Assembly (NCBI GenBank): GCA_964345925.1
Contig: CAYFSP010000001.1
Span: forward strand, 1 to 64,000
Origin: Miniphocaeibacter sp964345925
GTDB taxonomy: Bacteria > Bacillota > Clostridia > Tissierellales > Peptoniphilaceae
DNA: 64,000 bases
Direction of reading: 5' to 3'
The position numbers and the translations under genes are program-made. Under the pieces are notes generated by a model. It did not search any database, was not told the DNA's origin, and worked only from the letters and a program-made list of their open reading frames with translations. Position 1 is the stretch's first letter. Each line of letters begins with the position of its first letter. Shown piece after piece: positions 1-7,574 of the stretch.

Positions 1-39
1 GTGGATGAACATACAAGAGTAATATATAAATTGATTTAA
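1..39 (+). CDS. Possible 3' end of an upstream gene (partial)
   Basis: Frame 1 is open from the window edge and ends with TAA at 37-39, giving a 12-residue tail, VDEHTRVIYKLI. A hairpin with A- and T-tracts follows directly, as expected after a real gene end on this strand. The fragment is too short to identify a family, and it could be a chance open frame. Confidence 0.3.
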   Translation: MDEHTRVIYKLI

Positions 40-50
40 ATTTAAATAAA

Positions 51-76
51 AAAGTAGACAAAGTCTACTTTTTTTG
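51..76. terminator. Bidirectional intrinsic terminator
   Basis: A perfect 9-bp stem (51-59 with 63-71, loop AAA) is flanked by an A-run on the left and a T-run on the right, so it can end transcription both ways. It serves ppa on the minus strand and probably whatever gene ends at about 39 on the plus strand. Confidence 0.75.
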
Positions 77-80
77 CTAT

Positions 81-596
81 CTATTTACTTTGAGATTTTT
101 TATAATTTTCCCTAGCGCTTTCCAATGCTTTTACAGCGTCATTTATATTATACCAACCACCAATTTCAACTTCTTTATCTTCCAATCTCTTATATTCTTT
201 AAAGAAATGTTCAAATTCTCTTTCAGTGTGACTACTTAAATCTCCTAATGAAAATACTTCATCATATCTAGGATCATGAATAGGCACGGCAATAAGCTTT
301 TCATCATTTCCTTTATCATCGGTCATTTGGAACATTCCTATTATCCTTGCCTCAACAAGGCATCCAGGAAAAGTTGGGTTTTTCATAAGTACTAAAATAT
401 CTATAGGGTCTCCATCACCAGATAATGTTTCTGGTACAAATCCATAATCTGCAGGATAAAACATTGGAGAAAATAAACATCTGTCTAATTTCATTACGTT
501 TTTTTCATGATCGAATTCATATTTATTGCTACTGCCTTTTGGAATTTCTATTATTGCATCAACAAGCAATTTTTCATCAACTATTGGTTTAACCAT
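81..596 (-). CDS. ppa: Inorganic pyrophosphatase (family I)
   Basis: 171 residues, the usual size for a soluble family I pyrophosphatase, which hydrolyses pyrophosphate to phosphate with Mg2+ and so pulls biosynthetic reactions forward in the cytoplasm. The family signature DGDPID is at residues 61-66, carrying the metal-binding aspartates, followed by the expected FPGC and ARIIG segments. The start is well supported by AGGAGGC (minus strand, 601-607). It is a single-gene unit, divergent from the DUF1893 gene and closed by the hairpin at 51-76. Many Firmicutes use the unrelated family II enzyme (PpaC) instead; this sequence is clearly family I. Confidence 0.95.
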   Translation of the reverse strand: MVKPIVDEKLLVDAIIEIPKGSSNKYEFDHEKNVMKLDRCLFSPMFYPADYGFVPETLSGDGDPIDILVLMKNPTFPGCLVEARIIGMFQMTDDKGNDEKLIAVPIHDPRYDEVFSLGDLSSHTEREFEHFFKEYKRLEDKEVEIGGWYNINDAVKALESARENYKKSQSK

Positions 597-648
597 ACTA
601 GCCTCCTAAATTAATATAAACATATTATACTATAAATTTTGATACATA

Positions 649-657
649 TGTTAAAAT
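649..657 (+). promoter_or_regulatory. Extended -10 promoter for the 676-4870 operon
   Basis: TG-T-TAAAAT forms an extended -10 element. The predicted start, at about 664, falls on the ribosome-binding site AAGGAG (664-669), so the 5' leader would be only about 12 nt. No good -35 hexamer is seen. The position fits because the upstream gene is divergent. Confidence 0.4.
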
Positions 658-675
658 ATAGTTAAGGAGTAATAA

Positions 676-1104
676 ATGAAGAATATTGATATTGCAATAA
701 GTAAATTGGGTTTATACAAACTGGTAGTTGTTTCAGATTATGAGGTGGTTTTCAATAGTGAAAAAAATGGAATAGTACCAATGTATGATTTATATAATAA
801 AAGGTTAAATGGCAGAATTTATATAGCTGATAGATTTATTGGATCTGGTGCAGCGAGACTCATACTTGGTTTAAAAGCAGATATAATCGAAGTATTTAGT
901 TATATAATTTCTAAAGATGCTTTGGAACTTTTAAGAAATAAAAATATAGTTGTGAACTATGATAAAATCGTGGAAAAAATACTTAATAGAACAGGCGATG
1001 ATATATGTCCAGTGGAGAAGATAAGTAAAAATAACGATGATTTTAATATTTTTTATGATGAACTTAAAGAGTTTTTAATTAAGACAAATCAAATAGAGGT
1101 TTAA
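676..1104 (+). CDS. DUF1893 domain protein
   Basis: 142 residues. The N-terminal hundred residues match the DUF1893 pattern as I remember it: a short beta-rich start, the phrase NGIVPMYDLY around residues 31-40, and a DRFIGSGAARLI segment resembling the D-x-x-x-G-x-A-A core of this family. No function is established for the family. No signal peptide or membrane segment is visible, so the product is likely cytoplasmic. It opens an operon and ends one base before the RelA/SpoT-domain gene, so the two are probably translationally coupled. The tail (about residues 105-142) is charged and looks specific to this organism. Confidence 0.65.
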   Translation: MKNIDIAISKLGLYKLVVVSDYEVVFNSEKNGIVPMYDLYNKRLNGRIYIADRFIGSGAARLILGLKADIIEVFSYIISKDALELLRNKNIVVNYDKIVEKILNRTGDDICPVEKISKNNDDFNIFYDELKEFLIKTNQIEV

Positions 1105-1105
1105 T

Positions 1106-2476
1106 ATGAAATTAGATATGTTTCAATTTATAGAGTCTGCAGTAGAGTATATTAATGATAAGAAAAATTTCATTAAATTTGTAGCAGAGGAATGTAATAG
1201 TTTTTTTTATGATTTATTAAAAGATAATGATTTTTTTCTAAATGTTAATCACAGGGTGAAATCAGATAATAGCATTAAAGAAAAAATGTTAAGACAAAAT
1301 GTATTTAATAAATTAAATCATCCTAGGAAAGTCTTTTCTACTCTAAATGATATTGTTGGAGTAAGAATAGAATGTAGATTTAATAGTGATGAAAAAATGA
1401 TCTTCAATAGAATAAAAGAAGAGTTCGATATTAAAGGAGACGATGGTTTCTTTAGATCGGAAAAAGATGAACATATATATTTGAAGATGAATGAAAAACA
1501 GCCTCAGTTTCAAAAAAATGGTTTTGAAATATATAAAATAGATGGTATTTACATTGATGGAAATGAAGAATTGTTTTTTGAACTTCAAATAAAATCCATG
1601 GTAAATGTATTTTGGGGTGAAATCGATCATAGAATACTTTATAAGAATTTTAATTACATGGTAACAGAAGATTTAATTAGAAATATTATGTATTCCATAA
1701 AGAGTAATTTGGAGATGGTAGATAGTCAACTCAATACCATATATATGAAATTACAGGATTTAGAAGAGTCCAATTCCGAGAATACAAAGTCTCAATTAAA
1801 ATCAATACTTTCAAAATCATTACATGATACATATATATTAAAATTAAAAAATGAAACAGGATTGTTAATTGACTTAAAGTTAATTTCAGATCTTGTTATA
1901 GATTTCTTCTTTTCATTATTAGAGATTGACGATGATTATAATTTGGATAGTAGAGTTATTGAAATTTTTGATACTATTAATCAATTAAATAGAAAAAGAA
2001 TAGTATTTGGAGAAAATATTGATATTGGTCCTATTAAATATCGTAATAATATAAATGAAAAATTAGGTGAAGTTATAAAAGAAGCGGTAAATAACGATTT
2101 TAGATGGAATTTATTGATGAATATGATATTTGATATTTCAAAGGATGAAGATGATAAAGTATTTTTAGAGTTTATAAATTACTTGGTACATATTGTTAGC
2201 AGAAGGGTATCGAAAGTTGTAGATATTTTACCTTTAAAGAAAAAGGATATAAATAATTTAAACTACGATATATTAAATGTAATATTTGATTTATATTGTA
2301 AGGATTTGGATACTAATTACTTTGATATAGATGAAATGAGAAAGTTAGAAGCAAATGTACATGAGTATTTAAAGATAATATCTAGACCTGAGGATCTTTT
2401 AGATCTTGATATCGATAACTTCTCTGAAATGTTAAAAAAGCAGTATAAATATATAAATAGAAATAATAAAGAGTGA
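1106..2476 (+). CDS. RelA/SpoT-domain protein (large single-domain synthetase-like)
   Basis: 456 residues. Residues about 15-185 resemble the (p)ppGpp synthetase domain: R50-V-K-S53 and K58/K60 fit the ATP-binding RxKS..SixeK motif, D82 in NDIVGVRI fits the metal-binding aspartate, and E159 in FFELQIKS with W170 and H175 fits the ExQ...W...H motif. There is no HD hydrolase domain in front and no TGS or ACT domain behind. The guanine-stacking loop, usually NGYrSLH, reads NGFEIYKID here, so activity is uncertain. Residues about 186-456 are an acidic, mainly helical region I cannot assign. It could make or sense alarmones, or be a related nucleotidyl or pyrophosphate transferase. The gene sits between the DUF1893 gene (1-nt gap) and acpS-nnrD (4-nt gap). 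Confidence 0.75.
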   Translation: MKLDMFQFIESAVEYINDKKNFIKFVAEECNSFFYDLLKDNDFFLNVNHRVKSDNSIKEKMLRQNVFNKLNHPRKVFSTLNDIVGVRIECRFNSDEKMIFNRIKEEFDIKGDDGFFRSEKDEHIYLKMNEKQPQFQKNGFEIYKIDGIYIDGNEELFFELQIKSMVNVFWGEIDHRILYKNFNYMVTEDLIRNIMYSIKSNLEMVDSQLNTIYMKLQDLEESNSENTKSQLKSILSKSLHDTYILKLKNETGLLIDLKLISDLVIDFFFSLLEIDDDYNLDSRVIEIFDTINQLNRKRIVFGENIDIGPIKYRNNINEKLGEVIKEAVNNDFRWNLLMNMIFDISKDEDDKVFLEFINYLVHIVSRRVSKVVDILPLKKKDINNLNYDILNVIFDLYCKDLDTNYFDIDEMRKLEANVHEYLKIISRPEDLLDLDIDNFSEMLKKQYKYINRNNKE

Positions 2477-2480
2477 TTAT

Positions 2481-3698
2481 ATGGCATTGGGAATTGATAT
2501 TAGCAAGATTAGTAGGTTTGAAAAATTTATTGACAATGAAAAGTTTTATAATAGAATTTTTACAAAAAATGAAATAAGATTAATAGATTCAAAGGATAAT
2601 AAAAGAAAGTTAGAAGTGATATCCGGTAGGTTTTCAGGTAAGGAGTCCGTGGCAAAGGCCTTGGGAACAGGAATAGGCGCTGTAGGATTTAAGGATATAG
2701 AAATACTTTCAGAAGAAAATGGAAAACCCTTTGTAAATCTCTATAATAGAGCCTATGAGATATGGCAAGAAAAGGGATTGGGAGAATTGGAGATTTCAAT
2801 TTCTCATGATGGAGATTATGTCTTCACAACAGTAAACAATAAAGAAAGACATATGAAGATAAACTCTTTAAAGGAAGTAAATAATTTACTAAAAATAAGA
2901 AGTTCTGACTCCCATAAAGGAGATTATGGAAAGGTGGCTTTAATAGGTGGAAGCAAGGGAATGTGTGGTTCAATTTATATGTCATCTATATCTTCATTAA
3001 GAACAGGGTCAGGTTTGGTATATACAGTAGTTCCAGAATCAATTTCCAATATTATGGAGATAAAATCAGTAGAAAATATAGTTATATCCGTAAAGGAGAA
3101 TAATTTAAAAGATATTAGTAAACTGTTGAATAAAATAGATGCATTTGGAATAGGGCCAGGTATGGGAAATTTAGAAGAATTTGAATACATAGATTATATT
3201 ATTTCAAATTTCAATAAACCAATTATTATAGATGCTGATGGATTAAATATAATTTCTGAAAACTTGGATAGAATACCTAAGGATAGAAATATTATTTTAA
3301 CGCCACATGAAATGGAAATGTCAAGGCTAACTAAATTGCCAGTACCATATATACATGAAAACAGAGAAAAAGTTGCAACCGATCTGGCAAAAGAACTAGG
3401 TGTTGTAGTAGTTTTAAAAGGCAGTAAAACAGTTGTAACAGATGGAATAAGAGTATATATTAATAAAACTGGAAATTCAGGGATGGCTACAGCAGGTAGT
3501 GGGGATATTTTAACAGGAATAATCACATCATTACTTGGACAGGGATATAATATTTATGATGCATCAGTTCTTGGAGTAAGTATTCATGGGAATGCAGGAG
3601 ATTTGGCAAAATATAAATTAGGTGAAGATGGAATGATAGCAAGGGATATATTAGAAAGTATTCCTGTGGCTATAAAGATTATGAGGGAGAATATTTAG
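2481..3698 (+). CDS. AcpS-NnrD fusion: holo-ACP synthase plus NAD(P)H-hydrate dehydratase
   Basis: 405 residues with two enzyme domains in one frame. Residues 1-120 are AcpS, which moves 4'-phosphopantetheine from CoA to acyl carrier protein: GIDI with D6, RFSGKES with E55, ALGTG and SISHDG are all present. Residues about 126-405 are NnrD (YjeF C-terminal, ribokinase-like), which repairs hydrated NAD(P)H using ADP: KGDYGKVALIGGS, GPGMG, IDADGLN, LTPHE, VLKGS and AGSGDILTG are all present. Clostridia commonly encode AcpS separately, next to a two-domain NnrE-NnrD protein. Here the NnrE epimerase part is absent and AcpS joins NnrD directly. All catalytic motifs look intact. The gene overlaps alr by one base. 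Confidence 0.9.
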   Translation: MALGIDISKISRFEKFIDNEKFYNRIFTKNEIRLIDSKDNKRKLEVISGRFSGKESVAKALGTGIGAVGFKDIEILSEENGKPFVNLYNRAYEIWQEKGLGELEISISHDGDYVFTTVNNKERHMKINSLKEVNNLLKIRSSDSHKGDYGKVALIGGSKGMCGSIYMSSISSLRTGSGLVYTVVPESISNIMEIKSVENIVISVKENNLKDISKLLNKIDAFGIGPGMGNLEEFEYIDYIISNFNKPIIIDADGLNIISENLDRIPKDRNIILTPHEMEMSRLTKLPVPYIHENREKVATDLAKELGVVVVLKGSKTVVTDGIRVYINKTGNSGMATAGSGDILTGIITSLLGQGYNIYDASVLGVSIHGNAGDLAKYKLGEDGMIARDILESIPVAIKIMRENI

Positions 3699-4870
3699 TG
3701 AATAATTATCAAAGCTATGTTGAAGTCAATATGGATAATTTAATTCATAATTATAGAGAATTGAAGAAAATAAGCAATCCTGCTAAGATTTGTGCAGTGG
3801 TTAAGGCAAATGGATATGGATTAGGATCGATAACCATTGCTAAAGAATTGGAAAAAGAGGGTGTTGACTACTTAGCTGTAGCCAATGCAGGTGAAGCGAT
3901 TGAAATAAGAGATAATGATGTAAAATTACCTATTCTAATTCTAGGTTATGTAAAGGATACCTATATAAAAGATGTATTAGAAAATGATTTAGAAATGACG
4001 GTTTATAATTATAAACAATGTGAGAAGATAAATGAAATTGCAAAGATGATAAATAAGGTTGCAAATATCCATATAAAATTGGATACTGGAATGAATAGGT
4101 TAGGATATTTAACTGATGATTTGGATTTAGACGAAGATATTAAGGAAATCAAAAGAATAAAAGAACTTTCAAATATAAATATAAAAGGTATATATTCTCA
4201 TTTGGCAGATGCAGATGGGGAAGATTTATCATATACAAAAAAACAATATGAAAAGTTTTCCAAAATCAATAAATTGTTAGAAGATGAATTTATAAATATA
4301 CCAATTAAGCATATAAGCAATGATGCTGGTGCAATTGTATGTGGCTATTATGAGGATATGATACGAATTGGAATAGGAATGTACGGTTACTATCCTTCTA
4401 ATTTTGTAAAAAAAGTGAATAAAGTGGAATTAAAGCCTGTTGCATCTTTATTTACGACAGTGTCAAATGTAAAATATATTAACGAAGGGGACTTTGTTGG
4501 ATATAATTGTACATTTCAAGCCAAGAGAAAAACTAAAGTAGCCACTTTAGCTATTGGATATGCAGATGGTTATCCAATTCAATTATCAAATAAAGGATAT
4601 GTAAAAATAAAGGGAAAGAAAGCAAATATAATAGGTAAAGTATGTATGGATCAGTCTATGGTGGATATTACGGATATTGACAATGTAGAAATTGGTGATT
4701 CGGTATTATTATATGGCAGTGATGAATTTGGCGAATTACCCTTAAATGACTTAGCGAATATGTCAGATACTATAGTATATGATTTAATTTGTAGAATTAC
4801 TATGAGAGTACCTAGAGTTTATAAAAGGAATAAACAAATATTTAACATAATAAACTATCTAGAACGTTGA
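3698..4870 (+). CDS. alr: Alanine racemase
   Basis: 390 residues, normal for this PLP enzyme, which converts L-alanine to D-alanine for peptidoglycan. The PLP-lysine motif VVKANGYG places the cofactor at K36. The usual RIGIGMYG and CMDQSMVDIT segments of the C-terminal barrel domain are present. The GTG start at 3698 shares one base with the preceding TAG stop and follows AGGGAG. It closes the operon begun at 676. As in Bacillus, a MazF-type gene follows alr, but here it has a separate promoter. Confidence 0.95.
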   Translation: MNNYQSYVEVNMDNLIHNYRELKKISNPAKICAVVKANGYGLGSITIAKELEKEGVDYLAVANAGEAIEIRDNDVKLPILILGYVKDTYIKDVLENDLEMTVYNYKQCEKINEIAKMINKVANIHIKLDTGMNRLGYLTDDLDLDEDIKEIKRIKELSNINIKGIYSHLADADGEDLSYTKKQYEKFSKINKLLEDEFINIPIKHISNDAGAIVCGYYEDMIRIGIGMYGYYPSNFVKKVNKVELKPVASLFTTVSNVKYINEGDFVGYNCTFQAKRKTKVATLAIGYADGYPIQLSNKGYVKIKGKKANIIGKVCMDQSMVDITDIDNVEIGDSVLLYGSDEFGELPLNDLANMSDTIVYDLICRITMRVPRVYKRNKQIFNIINYLER

Positions 4871-4873
4871 TAA

Positions 4874-4903
4874 TTGACATATTCCATGGTATGAGTTTAT
4901 AAT
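4874..4903 (+). promoter_or_regulatory. SigA-type promoter of mazF
   Basis: Consensus TTGACA (4874-4879) and TATAAT (4898-4903) are separated by 18 bp, only four bases beyond the alr stop. The expected start is near 4910, giving a leader of about 48 nt. It is one of the best promoters in the window, so mazF need not depend on alr transcription. Confidence 0.8.
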
Positions 4904-4933
4904 AGTATTGCGTAGGGAAATACATATAGAAGG

Positions 4934-4946
4934 ACAGCTTGGCTGT
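4934..4946 (+). repeat. Small hairpin in the mazF leader
   Basis: ACAGC-TTG-GCTGT is a perfect 5-bp stem with a 3-nt loop. It lies between an AGGA sequence and the weak ribosome-binding site TTAGGTG, 11 bases before the ATG. It could affect ribosome access or bind a regulator; no function is shown. Confidence 0.4.
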
Positions 4947-4957
4947 TAGGTGTTAAG

Positions 4958-5299
4958 ATGAAAATTAAAAGAGGAGATATTTTCTTCGCTGACCTTAGTC
5001 CTGTTGTCGGTTCAGAGCAGGGAGGAGTTAGGCCGGTGGTTATTATACAAAACGATATTGGAAATAAATATAGCCCTACAATTATCGTAGCTGCCATCAC
5101 CTCTCAACTACATAAAGCAAAATTACCAACACATATTGGTATAAATGCAGATACATATGGTTTACCTAAGAATTCTGTAATTTTATTAGAACAATTAAGG
5201 ACAATAGACAAAAAAAGGTTAAGAGAAAAAATAGGTGTTTTTGATGATCGAATCATGATAAAAGTTGATGAAGGACTTAAAACATCTCTTGGGCTATAG
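4958..5299 (+). CDS. mazF: MazF/NdoA-type endoribonuclease toxin
   Basis: 113 residues, the usual size of the PemK/MazF fold. RGDIFFADLSP, GGVRPVVIIQND with catalytic R25, and AAITS with catalytic T48 match the Bacillus NdoA subgroup, which cuts single-stranded mRNA at UACAU. The C-terminus SLGL is also typical. In Bacillus the order is alr-ndoAI-ndoA, but only 87 bases separate alr from this gene, too few for the antitoxin NdoAI, and no antitoxin-like frame is found nearby. It has its own strong promoter, a leader hairpin and a terminator directly behind it. A cognate antitoxin elsewhere, or a role as a regulated housekeeping RNase, are both possible. Confidence 0.92.
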   Translation: MKIKRGDIFFADLSPVVGSEQGGVRPVVIIQNDIGNKYSPTIIVAAITSQLHKAKLPTHIGINADTYGLPKNSVILLEQLRTIDKKRLREKIGVFDDRIMIKVDEGLKTSLGL

Positions 5300-5300
5300 T

Positions 5301-5338
5301 AAAAAAGGAAGGCATAAAGCTTTCCTTTTTTTGGTTTT
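5301..5338 (+). terminator. Intrinsic terminator after mazF
   Basis: A 13-bp stem (5301-5313 with 5319-5331, one G-T pair) has the loop ATAAA and runs into a T-rich tract. It isolates mazF from yitT. Confidence 0.85.
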
Positions 5339-5361
5339 TTATAAGTTAATTATACAATATT

Positions 5362-5379
5362 ATGTTACAATTATAACAT
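5362..5379 (+). promoter_or_regulatory. Extended -10 promoter and inverted repeat at the yitT start
   Basis: TG-T-TACAAT (5363-5371) is an extended -10. The expected transcription start falls at about 5378, the A of the ATG. Inverted arms ATGTTA (5362-5367) and TAACAT (5374-5379) cover the -10 and the start codon, so a repressor bound here would block the promoter. Both readings are inference from spacing and symmetry. Confidence 0.45.
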
Positions 5380-6244
5380 GGGAAAATTAATTGAAATAAT
5401 TAGAAATAATTTGAAAAAAACTTTAATAGTTACAGCAGGATCGGTTCTTGTTGCTGTTGGTATATACTTTTTTATAATGGATCATAACATTCCAATTGGT
5501 GGCTTAAGTGGATTTGCAATAGGGGTTCAAAACCTATATCCAGAAATTCAAGTTGGATATCTTATGACAATAATTAATATAGTTTTATTTATAATATCTT
5601 ATATTTTTTTAGGAAAGGAATATGTTGGTTTCACTTTATATTCCTCCTTATTAGTTTCGAATGTTATAACCATATTAGAGAATTTAGTTCCTATAAAAAA
5701 TCATTTAACTGAGAATATACTTTTAAGCATGATTATAGGTGTGTTACTTTCAGGGCTTGGAGTTGCAATTGTAATAACACAAAATGCCACAACGGGAGGA
5801 ACTGAGATAATTGCAAGTATAATCAACAAGTACACCAATATAGAGATAGGAAAATCTATTTTGATATCTGATTTAGCAGTTGTATTATTTGGTATGTATG
5901 CAATAGGTGTTGAAGCAGCAATGTATGGGGTAATTGGCTTAGGCCTAACTACAGTAGTTATAGATTGGTATATTTCAGGGCTTAATACAAAAATAAATAT
6001 GGTTATTATAACAAAGGAATATGGAATGATAAATGAGTTTATAACTTCACATATGGATAGAGGTTCAACAATATATTATGCAAAAGGTGGTTTTTCTAAA
6101 GATGAAAAACAGGTTATACATACAGTTGTATCCAGAAAGGAATATTTTGCAATCAAGGATTATATAATAGAAATCGATCCGTTGGCATTTGTTACAATGA
6201 ATTATGTAAACGAGGTTGTAGGTGAAGGTTTTACACGGGATTAA
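5378..6244 (+). CDS. YitT family membrane protein
   Basis: 288 residues. Five or so hydrophobic segments fill residues about 15-195 (the YitT_membrane region, with GGLSGFAIG near residue 40 and TTGGTEIIA in the middle). A soluble DUF2179 domain follows at about 205-285, with the typical GSTIYYAKGGFSKDEK segment and AFVTMNYVNEVVG end. The molecular function of the family is not settled. It lies in the cytoplasmic membrane. No Shine-Dalgarno sequence precedes the ATG, and the promoter spacing predicts a leaderless mRNA; the next in-frame ATG would cut into the first membrane segment. It may be co-transcribed with the HD gene 55 bases downstream. Confidence 0.85.
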   Translation: MGKLIEIIRNNLKKTLIVTAGSVLVAVGIYFFIMDHNIPIGGLSGFAIGVQNLYPEIQVGYLMTIINIVLFIISYIFLGKEYVGFTLYSSLLVSNVITILENLVPIKNHLTENILLSMIIGVLLSGLGVAIVITQNATTGGTEIIASIINKYTNIEIGKSILISDLAVVLFGMYAIGVEAAMYGVIGLGLTTVVIDWYISGLNTKINMVIITKEYGMINEFITSHMDRGSTIYYAKGGFSKDEKQVIHTVVSRKEYFAIKDYIIEIDPLAFVTMNYVNEVVGEGFTRD

Positions 6245-6299
6245 TATGGATAGTATAGATAATTTTGTTGTAATATCTTTTTTGTATTAGGAGGAAAAA

Positions 6300-6866
6300 A
6301 TGGATAGAGAAAAGAGTATGGAATTATTAAAAAAGTATAATGAAGAAAAGTTCCACATACAACATGGAATAACTGTTAGCAAGATAATGGAATACTTTGC
6401 AGAAAAAAATGGTGAAGACCCTGAATACTGGGGTGAAGTTGGACTATTACATGATATTGATTTTGAAAGATATCCAGAAGAACATTGTGTAAAAGCTGTA
6501 GACATTTTAAAAGAAAATGGATATGATGATGATTTTATAAGACATATTGTAAGTCATGGGTATGGGATTTGTACAGATGTAGAGCCAGTAGAGTATATGG
6601 AGAAGGTTTTGTTTTCAGTTGATGAACTTTCGGGAATAATTTTTGCATATTCTCTAATGCGACCATCAAAATCTGCAAAGGATATGAAACTTAAAAGTCT
6701 TAAGAAAAAATTCAAAGATAAGAGTTTTGCAGCAGGTTGTTCAAGGGATACCATTAGAAAAGGTGCAGAAATTTTAAATATTGAATTAGATGAATTATTA
6801 CAGATGACTTTAGATGCAATTGCTGAAAAAGAAGATGAAATAAATAGTGAAATGAATTCAATTTAA
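6300..6866 (+). CDS. HD-domain phosphohydrolase
   Basis: 188 residues with a compact HD fold: H22, the paired H51-D52 in LLHDID, and H62 are candidate metal ligands, and a further conserved-looking HGYG lies near residue 86. Proteins of this kind hydrolyse phosphate esters of nucleotides or other metabolites; the substrate cannot be told. It has a strong AGGAGG site (6289-6294). The C-terminal third is lysine- and acid-rich and probably helical. It precedes sdaAB by 41 bases in the same direction. Confidence 0.75.
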   Translation: MDREKSMELLKKYNEEKFHIQHGITVSKIMEYFAEKNGEDPEYWGEVGLLHDIDFERYPEEHCVKAVDILKENGYDDDFIRHIVSHGYGICTDVEPVEYMEKVLFSVDELSGIIFAYSLMRPSKSAKDMKLKSLKKKFKDKSFAAGCSRDTIRKGAEILNIELDELLQMTLDAIAEKEDEINSEMNSI

Positions 6867-6907
6867 TTAATAAGTAGATAATAAATATTAGAAAGTTAGG
6901 TATAAAT

Positions 6908-7573
6908 ATGAGTGATTACAATCTATTTGACATACTTGGTCCAATTATGATTGGTCCTTCAAGTTCTCATACTGCAGGTGCTTGTAGAATTTCTAAAACA
7001 GCTAGGATAATTTCAGGAGCTGGTTTTAATAAAATTAAATTTTATTTACACGGTTCTTTTGCAGAGACGTATAAAGGGCATGGTACAGATAAAGCTTTAC
7101 TGGCTGGAGCTTTAAGAATGTACCCAGACGATGAACGTTTAAAAGATTCTTTTGAAATTGCAAAAGAACAGGGATTGGATTATTCCTTTGAAAAAATAGA
7201 CTTGGGAAATGTTCATCCAAATACGGTTAAAATTGAAATGTACTACCCAAATGGAACAATGAATACAGTAATAGGTTCTTCTATAGGTGGAGGAAATATT
7301 AAAATTACAGAAATGAATGGAATAAAAATCAATTTTACAAATGAATTTCCATTGTTGATAATCAGATATATAGATAAGCGTGGTATTATTGCATTTGTAT
7401 CAACAGTCCTAAGTGATGCAGAGTACAATATTGAAAGTATGCATACTTCCAATGGAGAGCATGGTGTAACATTGGTGGTAGAGGTAGATAAAAATCTAGA
7501 TGATGAAACAATAGAAAAAATAGAGAATAATAAAAATATTGATTTTGTTAAGCATTTGGTGAAAGGATTTTAA
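6908..7573 (+). CDS. sdaAB: L-serine dehydratase, iron-sulfur-dependent, beta subunit
   Basis: 221 residues. The N-terminal domain carries the family phrase DILGPIMIGPSSSHTAGA (residues about 7-24). An ACT domain occupies about 148-221, starting at LLIIRYIDKRGIIAFVS, and is the usual effector-binding part. With SdaAA it converts L-serine to pyruvate and ammonia in the cytoplasm, a main route of amino-acid fermentation in anaerobic Firmicutes. It lies one base before sdaAA, so subunit production is probably coupled. Confidence 0.95.
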   Translation: MSDYNLFDILGPIMIGPSSSHTAGACRISKTARIISGAGFNKIKFYLHGSFAETYKGHGTDKALLAGALRMYPDDERLKDSFEIAKEQGLDYSFEKIDLGNVHPNTVKIEMYYPNGTMNTVIGSSIGGGNIKITEMNGIKINFTNEFPLLIIRYIDKRGIIAFVSTVLSDAEYNIESMHTSNGEHGVTLVVEVDKNLDDETIEKIENNKNIDFVKHLVKGF

Positions 7574-7574
7574 T

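Noticed and set aside
1343..1630. 95-residue minus-strand frame within the RelA/SpoT-domain gene
   Set aside because: It is Phe/Ile-rich, as expected from the complement of a Lys/Glu-rich gene, with no start signals.
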